The notes under the pieces are model-generated. The model was given only the letters and a program-made list of their open reading frames with translations, did not search any database and was not told the origin of the DNA. The translations under genes were made by a program, and so were the position numbers. Below are positions 48,444-59,000 of a DNA stretch of 64,000 bases, in pieces. Source of the DNA: Siderastrea radians (lineage: Eukaryota; Cnidaria; Anthozoa; Scleractinia; Rhizangiidae); NCBI GenBank assembly GCA_964017195.1, contig CAXHKT010000139.1:453418-517417 (forward strand). The letters are read 5' to 3'. Numbering within the stretch: position 1 is the first letter of the stretch; every line of letters begins with the position of its first letter.

Positions 48444-49032
48444 ACCTGTTACATAGCTAGAAAGAAGCTACAACTTCAGTTTCATGATGAGAAGGGTCTA
48501 TAGATCACACTCCGTGATGCGAAACACAACATCCTGCGACAGAATTATACAAATAAGCTGGGCTTAGCGTTACAAACATCAGCAGGGAAATTAACTCATC
48601 ACGTTGCAGATAATATTTCAGATCCTTTATTGTCACAACTACAAACATGAGAGGCTGAAAAACAGTATCAAGTTCCTAAACGAGCCAGACTCAACGTACC
48701 TAGTATGCCGAAAGCGGCATAGAAACCACATTTAGTCGCTTAAAAAATGATCCGAGGTCAAATTTAACTGATAATAACAAACAGTGCGCGCAAGCCGCAA
48801 GAATCCAACGGTTATCAGGAAAAGATCGTTATGACCTCTAGATCAAAGTCTAAACACGCGACGTTTCAGTTGAAATGGCTCAATTCAGTAACCATTTAAA
48901 AATCCTCCTTACTAAACCCACTACAAGAATACAAGAAGTAAAATTGGTCGAAAGACCGAGACATGTAAGGCGAAGCGTACGAAAACGTGAAGTAGGAGTC
49001 GTGCAGGCCTTCCAACCCCATTTTATAACTGT
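48444..49032 (+). repeat. Right direct terminal repeat of the hammerhead element
   Basis: Second copy of 47,039-47,627, offset 1,405 bp, from ACCTGTTACATAGCTAG to CCATTTTATAACTGT. After it, satellite resumes inside module B (AAAAGATTTTGCACGTGCTC), which does not continue from the left flank, so satellite sequence was lost or rearranged at this side. Confidence 0.9.
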
Positions 49033-51798
49033 AAAAGATTTTGCACGTGCTCAGGTGCGCTAAAAATACTCCCCAGAGGCCTAAAAAAATGCAAATCCCT
49101 CGGGGCTATCAGAAAAAGTTTATTCTGTAGAAAGTCCGCGACTTTGTCGATAAGGTTGAAATTTGAGTTTTGAGAGGGGTATGGTGGGTCCCTCATTGAA
49201 AAGTACAAAGAATGGGCGATATGTGCGATCCTTAGGGGAAAAACCCCATTTTTGGGCATAGCCAGAGGCTAAATAAGGTGTTGCGCGTGCTCAGGTGCGC
49301 TAAAAATACTCCCCAGAGGCCCAAAAAAATGCAAACCCCTCGATGCTATTAGAAAAAAACGTTTATTCTGTAGAAAGTCTGCGATTTTGTCGATAAGGTG
49401 GAAAATTCAGTTTTGAGAGGGGTGGGGTTGGTCCCTCAAAAAAGTGCTGATTTTGGTGCAACGGCCCCAGTATAAAAGCACCGCAGATCCCGTTGAGGCA
49501 CAAAAAAAATCCATTTGAAGCTATTTTTATCCAGTTTGGCGATACTAAGAAATGTTGCACTTTTTGAGGGCCTGAATTAGTCCCAAAAAGCAGAAAAAAG
49601 CTAATTGGCGCTCTCAGCTGCATGCACAAAGGTCCAAAATGCATTCAAATCCTTTGGGACCATCAGAAAAAAATTCCTCTTGTTGAATGGTACAAAGAAT
49701 GGGCGATATGTGCGATCCTTAGGGAAAAAAACCGATTTTTGGGCATAAACAGAGGCCAAAAAAGGTGTTCCGCGTCCTCAGGTGCGCTAAAAATACTCCC
49801 CAGGTGCCGAAAAAATGCAAATATCCCGGGGCTATCAGAAAAAGGGTTTATTCTGTAGAAAGTCTTCGGTTTTCTCGATAAGGTGGAAATTTCAGTTTTG
49901 AGAGGGGTGGGGTGGGTCCCTCAAAAACCTGCTCATTTTGCTGCAACGGCCCCAGCATAAAAGCTCCTCAGATCCCGTTCGGGCACCAAAAAACAATCCA
50001 TTTGGCGCTATTTTTATCGAATTTAGCGATACTAAGAAATGCTGCACTTTTTGAGGGCTTGAATTAGTCCCAAAAAGCAGAAAAAAGCTCATTGGCGCTC
50101 TCAGCTGCATGCACAAAGGTTCAAAATGCATTCAAACCCTTTGGGACCATCAGAAAAAAATTCCTTTTCTTTAAAAGTACAAAGAATGGGCGATATGTGC
50201 GATCCTTAGGCAAAAAACCTTATTTTTCGGCATACTCAGAGGCTATAAAAGGTGTTGCGCGTGCTCAGGTGCGCTAAAAATACTCCCCAGATGCCCAAAA
50301 AAATGCAAATCCCTCGGGGCTATCAGAAAAAAACGTTTATTCTGTAGAAAGTCTACGATTTTGTCGATAAGGTGGAAATTTCAGTTTTGAGACGGGTGGG
50401 GTGGATCCCTCAAAAAAGTGTTGATTTTGGTGCAACGGCCCCAGCATAAAAGCACCGCAGATCCCGTTAGGGCACCAAAAAACAATCCATTTGGCGCTAT
50501 TTTTATAGGATTAGCGATACTAAGAAATGCTGCATTTTTTCAGGCCTTGAATTAGTCCCAAAAAGCAGAAAAAAGTTAATTGGCGCTCTCAGCTGCATGC
50601 ACAAAGGTCCAAAATGCATTCAAACCCCTTGGGACCATCAGAAAAAATTCCTTTCGTTGAAAAGTACAAAGAATGCGCGATATGTGCGATCCTTAGGGGA
50701 AAAAAACCATTTTTGGGCATACCCAGAGGCTAAAAAAGGTGTTGCACCTGCTCAAATACTCTCCAGAGGCCCTAAAAAAAATCCAAATCCCTCGGGGCTA
50801 TCAGAAAAAACGCTTATTCTGTAGAAAGTCTGCAATTATGTCGATAAGGTGGAAATTTCAGTTTTGAGAGGGGTGGGGTGGGTCCCTCAAAATCTGCTCA
50901 TTTTGGTGCAACGGCCCCAGTATAAAAGCACCTCAGATCCCGTTGGGGCACCAAAAAACAATCCATTTGGCGCTATTTTTTATCGAATTTGGTGATACTA
51001 AGAAATGCTGCACTTTTTGAGGCCATGAATTAGTCCCAAAAAGCAGAAAAAAGCTCATTGGCGCTCTCAGCTGCATGCACAAATGTCTAAAATGCTATCA
51101 AACCCCTTGGGACCATCAGAAAAAATTTCTTTTGTTGAAAAATACAAAGAAGGGGCGATGCTTGCGATCCTTACGGGAAAAAAACCATTTTTGGGCATAC
51201 CCAGAGGTTAAAAAAGGTGTGTGGCGTGCTCAGGTGCGCTAAACATACTCCCCAGAGGCAAAAAAAAAATGCAAATCCCTCGGGCTATGGGAAAAAAACG
51301 TTTATTCTGTAGAAAGTCTGCAATTTTGTCGATAAGGTGGAAATTTCAGTTTTAAGATGGGTGGGGTGGGTCCCTCAAAAAAGTGCTCATTTTGGTGCAA
51401 CGGCCCCAGCATAAAAGCACCTCAGATCTCGTTGGGGCACCAAAAAACAATCCATTTGGCGCTATTTTTATCGAATTTGGCGATACTAAGAAATGCTGCA
51501 CTTTTTGAGGGCATGAATTAGCCCCAAAAAGCAGGAAAACCTCATAGGCGCTCTCAGCTGCAAGCACAAAGGTCCAGAATGCATTCAAACCATTTGGCAC
51601 CATCAGCAAAAAATTCCTTTTGTTGAAAAGAACAAAGAATGGGCGATATTTGCGATCCTTAGGGAGAAAACCCTATGTTTGGGCATCTCAGAGGCTCAGA
51701 AAGGTGTTTCGCGTGCTCAGGTGCGCTAAAATTACTTCCCAGAGGCCCAAAAAAATGCAAATCCCTCGGGGATATCAGAAAAAAACGTTTATTCTGTA
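49033..51798 (+). repeat. Long three-module satellite, middle block
   Basis: Mostly long units with module B of the GTGCTCAGGTGCGC type. The first unit is only about 240 bp: at 49,194 module C (GGGTCCCTC) jumps to module A (ATTGAAAAGTACAAAG), deleting about 245 bp. The following units are normal in length (for example C modules starting near 49,400, 49,887, 50,376, 50,855 and 51,345). A small deletion within module B lies near 50,750. The block is cut at 51,798, after CTGTA, by the second insertion. Confidence 0.92.
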
Positions 51799-51923
51799 TT
51801 AATGTTCCAACCCATGAGAGTAAGTGAGACAACAACAGTTTGTGGGATAAAGGGGTAGGGGAGGAAGTACTCCAGTGAAGCATAGATTGCATACAGGTCA
51901 GGCTAGGCTATATTGGCAATGGG

Positions 51924-52142
51924 CCTCCCCTGAGGGCTATCCCCCGAGAGCGAGGACCGAATCCTCCCCAGAGGGCCAAAATCCCCCGTGAGCGAGGTGC
52001 ATACCCGATCCTCCCCTGGGAGCCAAAAATCCCCTTAGAGCGAGGTCCCCCCTCCCCTGAGGGCCATCCCCCGTGAGCGAGGTCCATATCCGATCCTCCC
52101 CAGAGAGCCAACAATCCCCTCAGAGCGAGGTCCTTATCCTAT
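51924..52142 (+). repeat. GC-rich minisatellite, five copies of about 39-48 bp
   Basis: Five units begin with CCTCCCC, followed by (T/A)G(A/G)G(G/A)(G/C)CC-like sequence, then ATCCCC and GAGCGAGG, for example starting near 51,924, 51,963, 52,010, 52,052 and 52,096. They differ in length and by several substitutions each, so the array is old. Its base composition contrasts with the AT-rich remainder of the insertion. Confidence 0.85.
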
Positions 52143-52159
52143 CCGAGCCTATACCCTAA

Positions 52160-52175
52160 GGTTACCATAGTAACC
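52160..52175. repeat. Short palindrome GGTTAC-CATA-GTAACC
   Basis: A perfect 6-bp inverted repeat with a 4-base spacer directly after the minisatellite. It may be the end of the minisatellite domain or a protein-binding dyad; nothing further can be read from it. Confidence 0.6.
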
Positions 52176-52392
52176 AGTTGTGAATGGCACAGAATATAGA
52201 AGTAACTGAGACTGTGAGTCCATGGGGAAAAGTGTGACCTGTATTGGGAGCACTTCCTCCCTTACCCATGTTTATTGAAATTAACAATTACTAAAATAAG
52301 ACTAACAACTACAGCAGTGTACGAAGGCCAGAGTAATAACTATCATGCCCTTACATTGATCACGCTATTCAAAGAACTGATCAAAAATTAGG

Positions 52393-52414
52393 AAATAAAA
52401 ATAAATAAATAAAA
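52393..52414 (+). repeat. AAAT-rich microsatellite
   Basis: A run of AAATAAAAATAAATAAATAA, built of AAAT units with one longer A run. Ordinary simple repeat in the AT-rich part of the insertion. Confidence 0.75.
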
Positions 52415-52722
52415 CAATGCCAATAATGAAAAGCAAGTCAGTAGTAAATGAGGCTAAGAAAAGCCTATAAAGCCAGAGTTCGCAGTCTCATCACAGCTTT
52501 TCCGCTGTGGCAAAGAATGAACAATAAACTACATTTAGACTAGAAACTGTGGTAATATACAATTAGCTGGTACATTAATTTTACATCTATATGCTGACGG
52601 AACAAGATGAATACTGTAGATAAGGTACTATTGCATACAACCGGATACAGGCGTTTATAACGTTTGGGGCAACGGTTATGAAACTGTGCAAAGCCATGCC
52701 CATAGATACTGAGACAACACGT

Positions 52723-52738
52723 GGGAGGGAGGGAGGGG
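52723..52738 (+). other. G-quadruplex motif GGGAGGGAGGGAGGGG
   Basis: Four G tracts of at least three bases separated by single A residues, the arrangement that gives very stable parallel quadruplexes. It lies between two CACGTG hexamers (52,718-52,723, which overlaps its first G, and 52,824-52,829). Confidence 0.75.
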
Positions 52739-52843
52739 AGCTGGTTAACAAAGGTACTCAACCAGAATGATTACTAGAATGGAAGGCTGAAATGAACAAA
52801 GGCAGATTGAGGGTGCTTGATTTCACGTGAGCAGCCAAACCTC

Positions 52844-52861
52844 ATTGGTCAAATATAAATA
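52844..52861. promoter_or_regulatory. ATTGG and TATAAATA motifs in the insertion
   Basis: ATTGG (reverse CCAAT, 52,844-52,848) and TATAAATA (52,854-52,861) lie within 18 bases, with CACGTG 15 bases upstream. The spacing is tighter than in usual promoters, so this is only a weak suggestion. Confidence 0.25.
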
Positions 52862-52991
52862 TCCTGATCTTTGCACATGAATGCGGCATGACCTTTAGGC
52901 ATGATGATTGAAAGGTCTTATCTTGATGACATATCACACTGCCGATATAGTAACCCTAGGACATTAACCTCATGGTTGTCCCATTAACTTT

Positions 52992-53012
52992 AATTTATAA
53001 TACTTATAAATT
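52992..53012. repeat. Subterminal palindrome of the 1.2-kb insertion
   Basis: AATTTATAA (52,992-53,000), spacer TAC, TTATAAATT (53,004-53,012): a perfect 9-bp inverted repeat ending four bases before the right junction at 53,016. A hairpin this close to the end is reminiscent of rolling-circle element 3' ends. Confidence 0.7.
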
Positions 53013-53016
53013 GGCT

Positions 53017-56000
53017 GAAAGTCTGCGATTTTGTCGATAAGGTGGAAATTTGAGTTTTGAGAGGGGTGGAGTGGGTCCCTCAAAAAAGTGCTCATTTTGG
53101 TGCAACGGCCCCAGCATAAAAGCTCCTCAGATCCCGTTGGGGCACAAAAAAACAATCCATTTGGCGCTATTTTTATCGAATTTGGCGATACTAAGAAATG
53201 CTGTACTTTTTGAGGGCTAGAATTAGTCCCAAAAAGCAGAAAAAAGCTCATTGGCGCTCTCACCTGTATGCACAAACGTCCAAAATGCATCCATCCCTTT
53301 CGGACCATCAGAAAAAATTCCTTTTGTTGAAAAGTACAAAGAATGGGCGATATGCGCCATCCTTAGCGAAAAAACCCCATTTTTGGGCATACCCAGAGGC
53401 TAAAAAAGGTGTTGCGCTTGCTCAGGTGCGCAAAAAATGCTCCCCAGAGGCCCCCAAAAATGCAAATCCCTCTCGGCCATAAGGTGGAAAATTGAGCTTT
53501 AAGAGGGGTGGAGTGGGTCCCTCAAAAAAGTGCTCATTTTGGTGCAACGGCCCCAGCATAAAAGTACCTCAGATCCAGTTAGGGCACAAAAAAACAATCC
53601 ATTTGGCGCTATTTTTATCGAATTTCGCGATACTGAGAAATGTTGGACTTTTTGAGGGCGTGAATTAGTCCAAAAAATCAGAAAAAAGCTCATTTTTGTT
53701 CTCAGCTGCATGGTGAATGCTCTAAAATGCATTCACACCCTTTGGGACCATCAGAAAAAAATTCCTTTTGTTGAAAAGTACAAAGAATGGGCGATATGTG
53801 CAATCCTTAGGGAAAAAACCCCATTTTTGGGCATACCCAGGGGCTAAAAAAGGTGTTGCGCTTGCTCAGGTGCGCTAAAAATACTCCCCAGAGGCCCAAA
53901 AAAATGCAAATCCCTCGGGGCTATCAGAAAAAAAAACCTTATTGTGTAGAAAGTCTGCGATTTTGTCGATAAAGTGGAAATTTCAGTTTTGAGAGGGGTG
54001 GGGTGGGTCCCTCAAAAAAGTGCTCATTTTGGAGCAACGGCCCCAGCATTAAAGCACCTCAGATTCTGTTGGGGCGCCAAAAAGACAATCCATTTGGCGC
54101 TATTTTATCGAATTTGGCGATACTAAGAAATGCTGCACTTTTTGAGGCCTTAAATTAGTCCCAAAAAGCAGAAAAAAGCTCATTGGCGCTCTCAGCTGCA
54201 TGCACAAAGGTCCAGAATACATTCAAACCCTTTGGGACCATCAGAAAAAAATTCCTTTCGTTGAAAAGTACAAAGAATGGGCGATATCTGCCATCCTTAG
54301 GGAGAACACGCTATTTTTGGGCATACCCAGAGACTAAAAAAGGTATTGAGCGTGCTCAGGTGCGCTAAAAATACTCCCCAGAGGCCCAAAAAAATGCAAA
54401 ACCCTCGGGGCTATCAGAAAAAAACCATTATTCTGTAGAAAGTCTGCGATTTTGTCGATAAGGTGGAAATTTCAGTTTTGAGAGGGGTGGGGTGGGTCAC
54501 TCAAACAAGTGCTTATTTTGGTGCAACGGTCCCAGCATAAAAGCACCTCAGATCCAGTTGGGGCACCAAAAAACAATCCATTTGGCGCTATTTTTATCGA
54601 ATTTCGCGATACTAAGATATGTTGCACTTTTTGAGGGCGTGAATTAGTCCCAAAAAGAAGAAAAAAGCTCATTGGCGTTCTCAGCTGCATGCTCAAAGCT
54701 CCAAAATGCATTCAAACCCTTTGGGACCATTAGAAAAAATTCCCTTTGTTCAAAAGTACAACGAATGGGCGATATGTGCGATCCTTAGGGGAAAAACACC
54801 ATTTTTGGGCATACCCAGAGGCTAAAAAAGGTGTTGCGCGTGCTCAGGTGCGCTAAAAATACTCCCCAGAGGCCCAAAAAAATGCAAATCCCTCGGGGCT
54901 ATCAGAAAAAAAAGCTTATTGTGTAGAAAGTCTGCGATTTTGTCGATAAGGTGGAAATTTCAGTTTTGAGAGGGGTGGGGTGGGACCCTCAAAAAACTGC
55001 TCATTTTGGAGCAACGGCCCCAGCATTAAAGCACCTCAGATCCCGTTGGGGCACCAAAAAACAATCCATTTGGCGCTATTCTTATCGCATTCGGCGATAC
55101 TAAGAAATGCTGCACTTTTTCAGGCCTTGAATTAGTCCCAAAAAGCAGAAAAAAGCTCATTGGCGCTCTCAGCTGCATGCACAAAGGTCCAAAATCCATT
55201 CAAACCCTTTGGGACTATCAGAAAAAAATTCTTTTTGTTGAAAAGTACAAAGAATGGGCGATATGTGCGATCCTTAGGGAAAGAAACCCCATTTTTGGGC
55301 ATACCCAGAGGCTGGAAAAGGTGTTGCGCGTGCTCAGGTGCGCTAAAAATACTCCCCAGAGGCCCAAAAAAATGCAAATCCCTCGGGGCTATCAGAAAAA
55401 AAAGCTTATTGTGTAGAAAGTCTGCGATTTTGTCGACAAGGTGGAAATTTCAGTTTTGAGAGGGGTGGGGTGGGACCCTCAAAAAACTGCTCATTTTGGT
55501 GCAACGGCCCCCGCATTAAAGCACCTCAGATCCCGTTGGGGCACCAAAAAACAATCCATTTGGCGCCATTTTTATCGAATTTGGCGATACTAAGAAATGC
55601 TGCACTTTTTGAGGGCGTGAATTAGTCCAAAAAGCAGGAAAACCTCATAGGAGCTCTCAGCTGCATGCACAAAGGTCCAGAATGCATTCAAACCATTTGG
55701 GACCATCAGCAAAAAAATTCCTTTTGTTTAAAAGTACAAAGAATGGGCGATATGTGCGATCCTTAGGGAAAGAAACCCCATTTCTGGGCATACCCAGAGG
55801 CTGGAAAAGGTGTTGCGCGTGCTCAGGTGCGCTAAAAATACTCCCTAGAGGCCCAAAAAAATGCAAATCCCTCGGGGGTATCAGAAAAAAAAGCTTTTTG
55901 TGTAGAAAGTCTGCGATTTTGTCGACAAGGTGGAAATTTCAGTTTTGAGAGGGGTGGGGTGGGACCCTCAAAAAACTGCTCATTTTGGAGCAACGGCCCC

Positions 56001-59000
56001 AGCATTAAAGCACCTCAGATCCCGTTGGGGCACCAAAAAACAATCCATTTGGCGCTATTTTTATCGCATTCGGCGATACTAAGAAATGCTGCACTTTTTC
56101 AGGCCTTGAATTAGTCCCAAAAAGCAGAAAAAAGCTCATTGGCGCTCTCAGCTGCATGCACAAAGGTCCAAAATCCATTTAAACGCTTTGGGACTATCAG
56201 AAAAACATTCCTTTTGTTGAAAAGTACAAAGAATGGGCGATATGTGCGATCCTTAGGGAAAAAACGCCATTTTAGGGCATACCCAGAGGCTGAAAAAGGT
56301 GTTGCGCGTGCTCAGGTGCGCTAAAAATACTCCCCAGAGGACCAAAAAAATGCAAATCCCTCGGGGCTATCAGAAAAAAACGCTTATCCTGTAGAAAGTC
56401 TGCGATTTTGTCGATAAGGTGGTAATTTCAGTTTTGAGAGGGGTGGGGTGGGTCCCTCAAAAAAGTGCTCATTTTGGTGCAACGGCCCCAGCATTAAAGC
56501 ACCTCAGATCCCGTTGGGGCACTAAAAAACAATCCAATTGGCGCCATTTTTATCGAATTTGGCGATACTAAGAAATGCTGCACTTTTTGAGGGCATGAAT
56601 TAGTCCCAAAAAGCAGGAAAACCTCATAGGAGCTCTCAGCTGCATGCACAAAGGTCCAGAATGCATTCAAATTATTTGGGACCATCAGCAAAAAAATTCC
56701 TTTTGTTTAAAAGTACAACGAATGGGCGATATGTGCGATCCTTAGGGAAAAAACGCCATTTTTGGGCATACCCAGAGGCTAAAAGAGGTGTTGCGCGTGC
56801 TCAGGTGCGCTAAAAATACTCCCCGAGGCCAAAAAATGCAAATCCCTCGGGGCTATCAGAAAAAAACGTTCATTCTGTAGAAAGTCTGCGATTTTTGGGG
56901 CATACCCAGAGGCTAAAAAAGGTGTTGCGCGTGCTCAGGTGCGCTAAAAATACTCCCCAGAGGCCAAAAAAATGCAAATCCCTCGGGGCTATCAGAAAAA
57001 AAAGCTTATTGTGTAGAAAGTCTGCGATTTTGTCGATAAGGTGGAAATTTCAGTTTTGAGAGGGGTGGGGTGGGTCCCTCTAAAAAGTGCTCATTTTGGT
57101 GCAACGGCCCCAACATTAAAGCACCTCAGATTCGGTTGGGGCGCCAAAAAGACAATCCATTTGGCGCTATTTTTATCGAATTTGGCGACACTAAGAAATG
57201 CTGCACTTTTTAAGGCCTTAAATTAGTCCCAAAAAGCAGAAAAAAGGTCATTGGCGTTCTCAGCTGCATGCACAAAGGTCCAGAATACATTCAAACCCTT
57301 TGGGACCATCAGGAAAAAATTCCTTTCCTTGAAAAGTACAAAGAATGGGCGGTATCTGCGATCCTTAGGGAGAAAACCCTATTTTTGGGCATCCCAGAGG
57401 CTAAAAAGGTGTTGCGCGTGCTCAGGTGGGATAAAAATACTCCCAAATGGCCCAAAAAAATTCAAATCCCTCTCGGCTATCAGAAAAAAACATTTATTAT
57501 GTAGAAAGTCTGCGCTTTTGTCGATAAGGTGGAAATTTGAGTTTTGAGAGGGGTGGGGTGGGTCACTCAAACAAGTGCTTATTTTGGTGCAACGGCCCCA
57601 GCATAAAAGCACCTCAGATCCCGTTGGGTCACCAAAAAACAATCCATTTGGCGCTATTTTTATCGAATTTCGCGATACTAAGAAATGCTGCACTTTTTGA
57701 GGGCTTGAATTAGTCATTAAAAGCAGAAAAAAGCTCATTGGCGCTCTCAGCTGCATGCACAAAGGTCCAAAATGCATTTAAACCGTTTGGGACCTCCATA
57801 AAGAAATTCCTTTTGTTGAATAGTACAAAGAATGGGTGATATGCGCGATCCTTAGGGAAAAAACGCCATTTTTGGGCATACCGAGAGCCTTAAAAAGAAG
57901 TTGCGCGTGCTCAGGTGCGCTAAAAATACTCCCCAGAGGCCCAGAAAAATGCAAATCCCTCGGGGCTATCAGAAAAAAACGCTTATTCTGTAGAAAGTCT
58001 GCGATTTTGTCGATAAGGTGGTAATTTCAGTTTTGAGAGGGATGGGGTGGGTCCCTAAAAAAAGTGCTCATTTTGATGCAACGGCCCCAGCATTAAAGCA
58101 CCTCAGATCTAGTTGGGGCACCAAAAAACAATCCATTTGGCGCTATTTTTATCGAATTTGGCGATACTAAGAAATGCTGCACTTTTTGAGGGCATGAATT
58201 AGTCCCAAAAAGCAGGAAAACCTCACAGGAGCTCTCAGCTTCATGCACAAACGTCCAGAATGCATTCAAACCATTTGGGACCATCAGCAAAAAAATTCCT
58301 TTTGTTTAAAAGTACAAAGAATGGGCGATATTTGCGACCCTTAGAAAGAAAACCCTATTTCTGGGCATCCCAGAGGCTCAGAAAGGTTTTGCGCGTGCTC
58401 AGGTGCGCTAAAAATACTTCCCAGAGGCCAAAAAAATGCAAATCCCTCGGGGAAATCAGAAAAAAACGTTTATTCTGTAGTAAGTCTGCGCGTTTGTCGA
58501 TAAGGTGGAAATTTGAGTTTTGAGAGGGGTGGAGTGGGTCCCTCAAAAAAGTGCTCATTTTGGTGCAACGGCCCCAGCATAAAAGCACCTCAGATCCCGT
58601 TGGGGAACAAAAAAACAATCCATTTGGCGCCATTGTTATCGAATTTCGCGATACTAAGAAATGCTGCACTTTTTGAGGGCTAGAATTAGTCCCAAAAAGC
58701 AGAAAAAAGCTCATTGGTGCTCTCACCTGTATGCACAAACGTCCAAAATGCATTCATCCCTTTCGGACCATCAGAAAAAATTCCTTTTGTTGAAAAGTAC
58801 AAAGAATGGACGACATGCGCGATCCTTAGCGAAAAAACCCCATTTTTGGGCATACCCAGAGGCTAAAAAAGGTGTTGCACTTGCTCAGGTGCGCTAAAAA
58901 TACTCCCCAGAGGCCCCAAAAAATGCAAATCCCTCACGGCTATAAGGTGGAAATTTGAGTTTTAAGAGGGGTGGAGTGGGTCCCTCAAAAAAGTGCTCAT

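Larger units (their letters stand above)
47039..49032 (+). mobile_element. Non-coding retroelement-like insertion with terminal direct repeats and a hammerhead ribozyme
   Basis: About 1,994 bp unrelated to the satellite. It consists of a left direct repeat (47,039-47,627), an internal part (47,628-48,443) and a right direct repeat (48,444-49,032); the offset between repeats is exactly 1,405 bp and they differ at roughly a dozen positions. The internal part carries CCAAT and TATA boxes followed by a complete type I hammerhead ribozyme. No reverse transcriptase, GIY-YIG or other domain is visible in any frame; frames are short and broken. Type I hammerheads with tiny stem III are known from Penelope-like elements and animal retrozymes, so a non-autonomous relative is likely (inference). 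Unlike a usual retrozyme, the ribozyme is present once, outside the direct repeats, so the structure could also be 1.4 copies of a 1,405-bp tandem unit. No target duplication is clear, and about 300 bp of satellite is missing at the insertion point. Confidence 0.8.
51799..53016. mobile_element. 1,218-bp insertion without target duplication
   Basis: Satellite stops after TTTATTCTGTA (51,798) and resumes at GAAAGTCTGCG (53,017) with no base lost or duplicated; the related empty site near 58,479/58,480 reads CTGTA-GTAAGTCTG. The insert contains a five-copy GC-rich minisatellite, a 6+6 palindrome, AT-rich microsatellite, a G-quadruplex motif, CCAAT/TATA-like motifs and a 9-bp palindrome four bases from its right end. 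The ends are not inverted repeats of each other. The longest frames are short and unlike any family I know. Helitron-type elements also insert without duplication and have a hairpin near the 3' end, but the expected TC and CTRR ends and A/T target are absent, so I leave the class open. Filler DNA captured during break repair is an alternative. Confidence 0.75.
51352..54500 (+). repeat. Left copy of a large array duplication (offset 5,463 bp), interrupted by the 1.2-kb insertion
   Basis: Satellite at about 51.35-51.80 kb plus 53.02-54.5 kb matches about 58.03-59.95 kb. Shared rare features are GCAGGAAAACCTCA, the AGGCTCAGAAAGG and CTTCCCAGAGG variants, CACCTGTATGCACAAACG (53,261 and 58,724), a shared 40-50-bp deletion joining GGC(C/T)AT to AAGGTGGAAA (about 53,478 and 58,941) and GGAGAACACGCTATTTTTGG (54,301 and 59,764). 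The offset is 5,463 bp right of the insertion and 6,681 bp left of it; the difference equals the 1,218-bp insertion. Confidence 0.85.

Noticed and set aside
47039..49032. Ordinary LTR retrotransposon
   Set aside because: The direct repeats do not end in CA, there is no primer-binding site or polypurine tract that I can recognise, no gag or pol frame, and the internal part is only about 816 bp with a hammerhead in it.
51908..52114. Minus-strand frame of 68 codons rich in glycine and arginine
   Set aside because: It lies exactly over the GC-rich minisatellite and is explained by its repeated GAGCGAGG and CCTCCCC units.
51799..53016. Helitron
   Set aside because: Lack of target duplication and a subterminal hairpin fit, but the ends are not TC and CTRR in either orientation and the target is A/G, not A/T.
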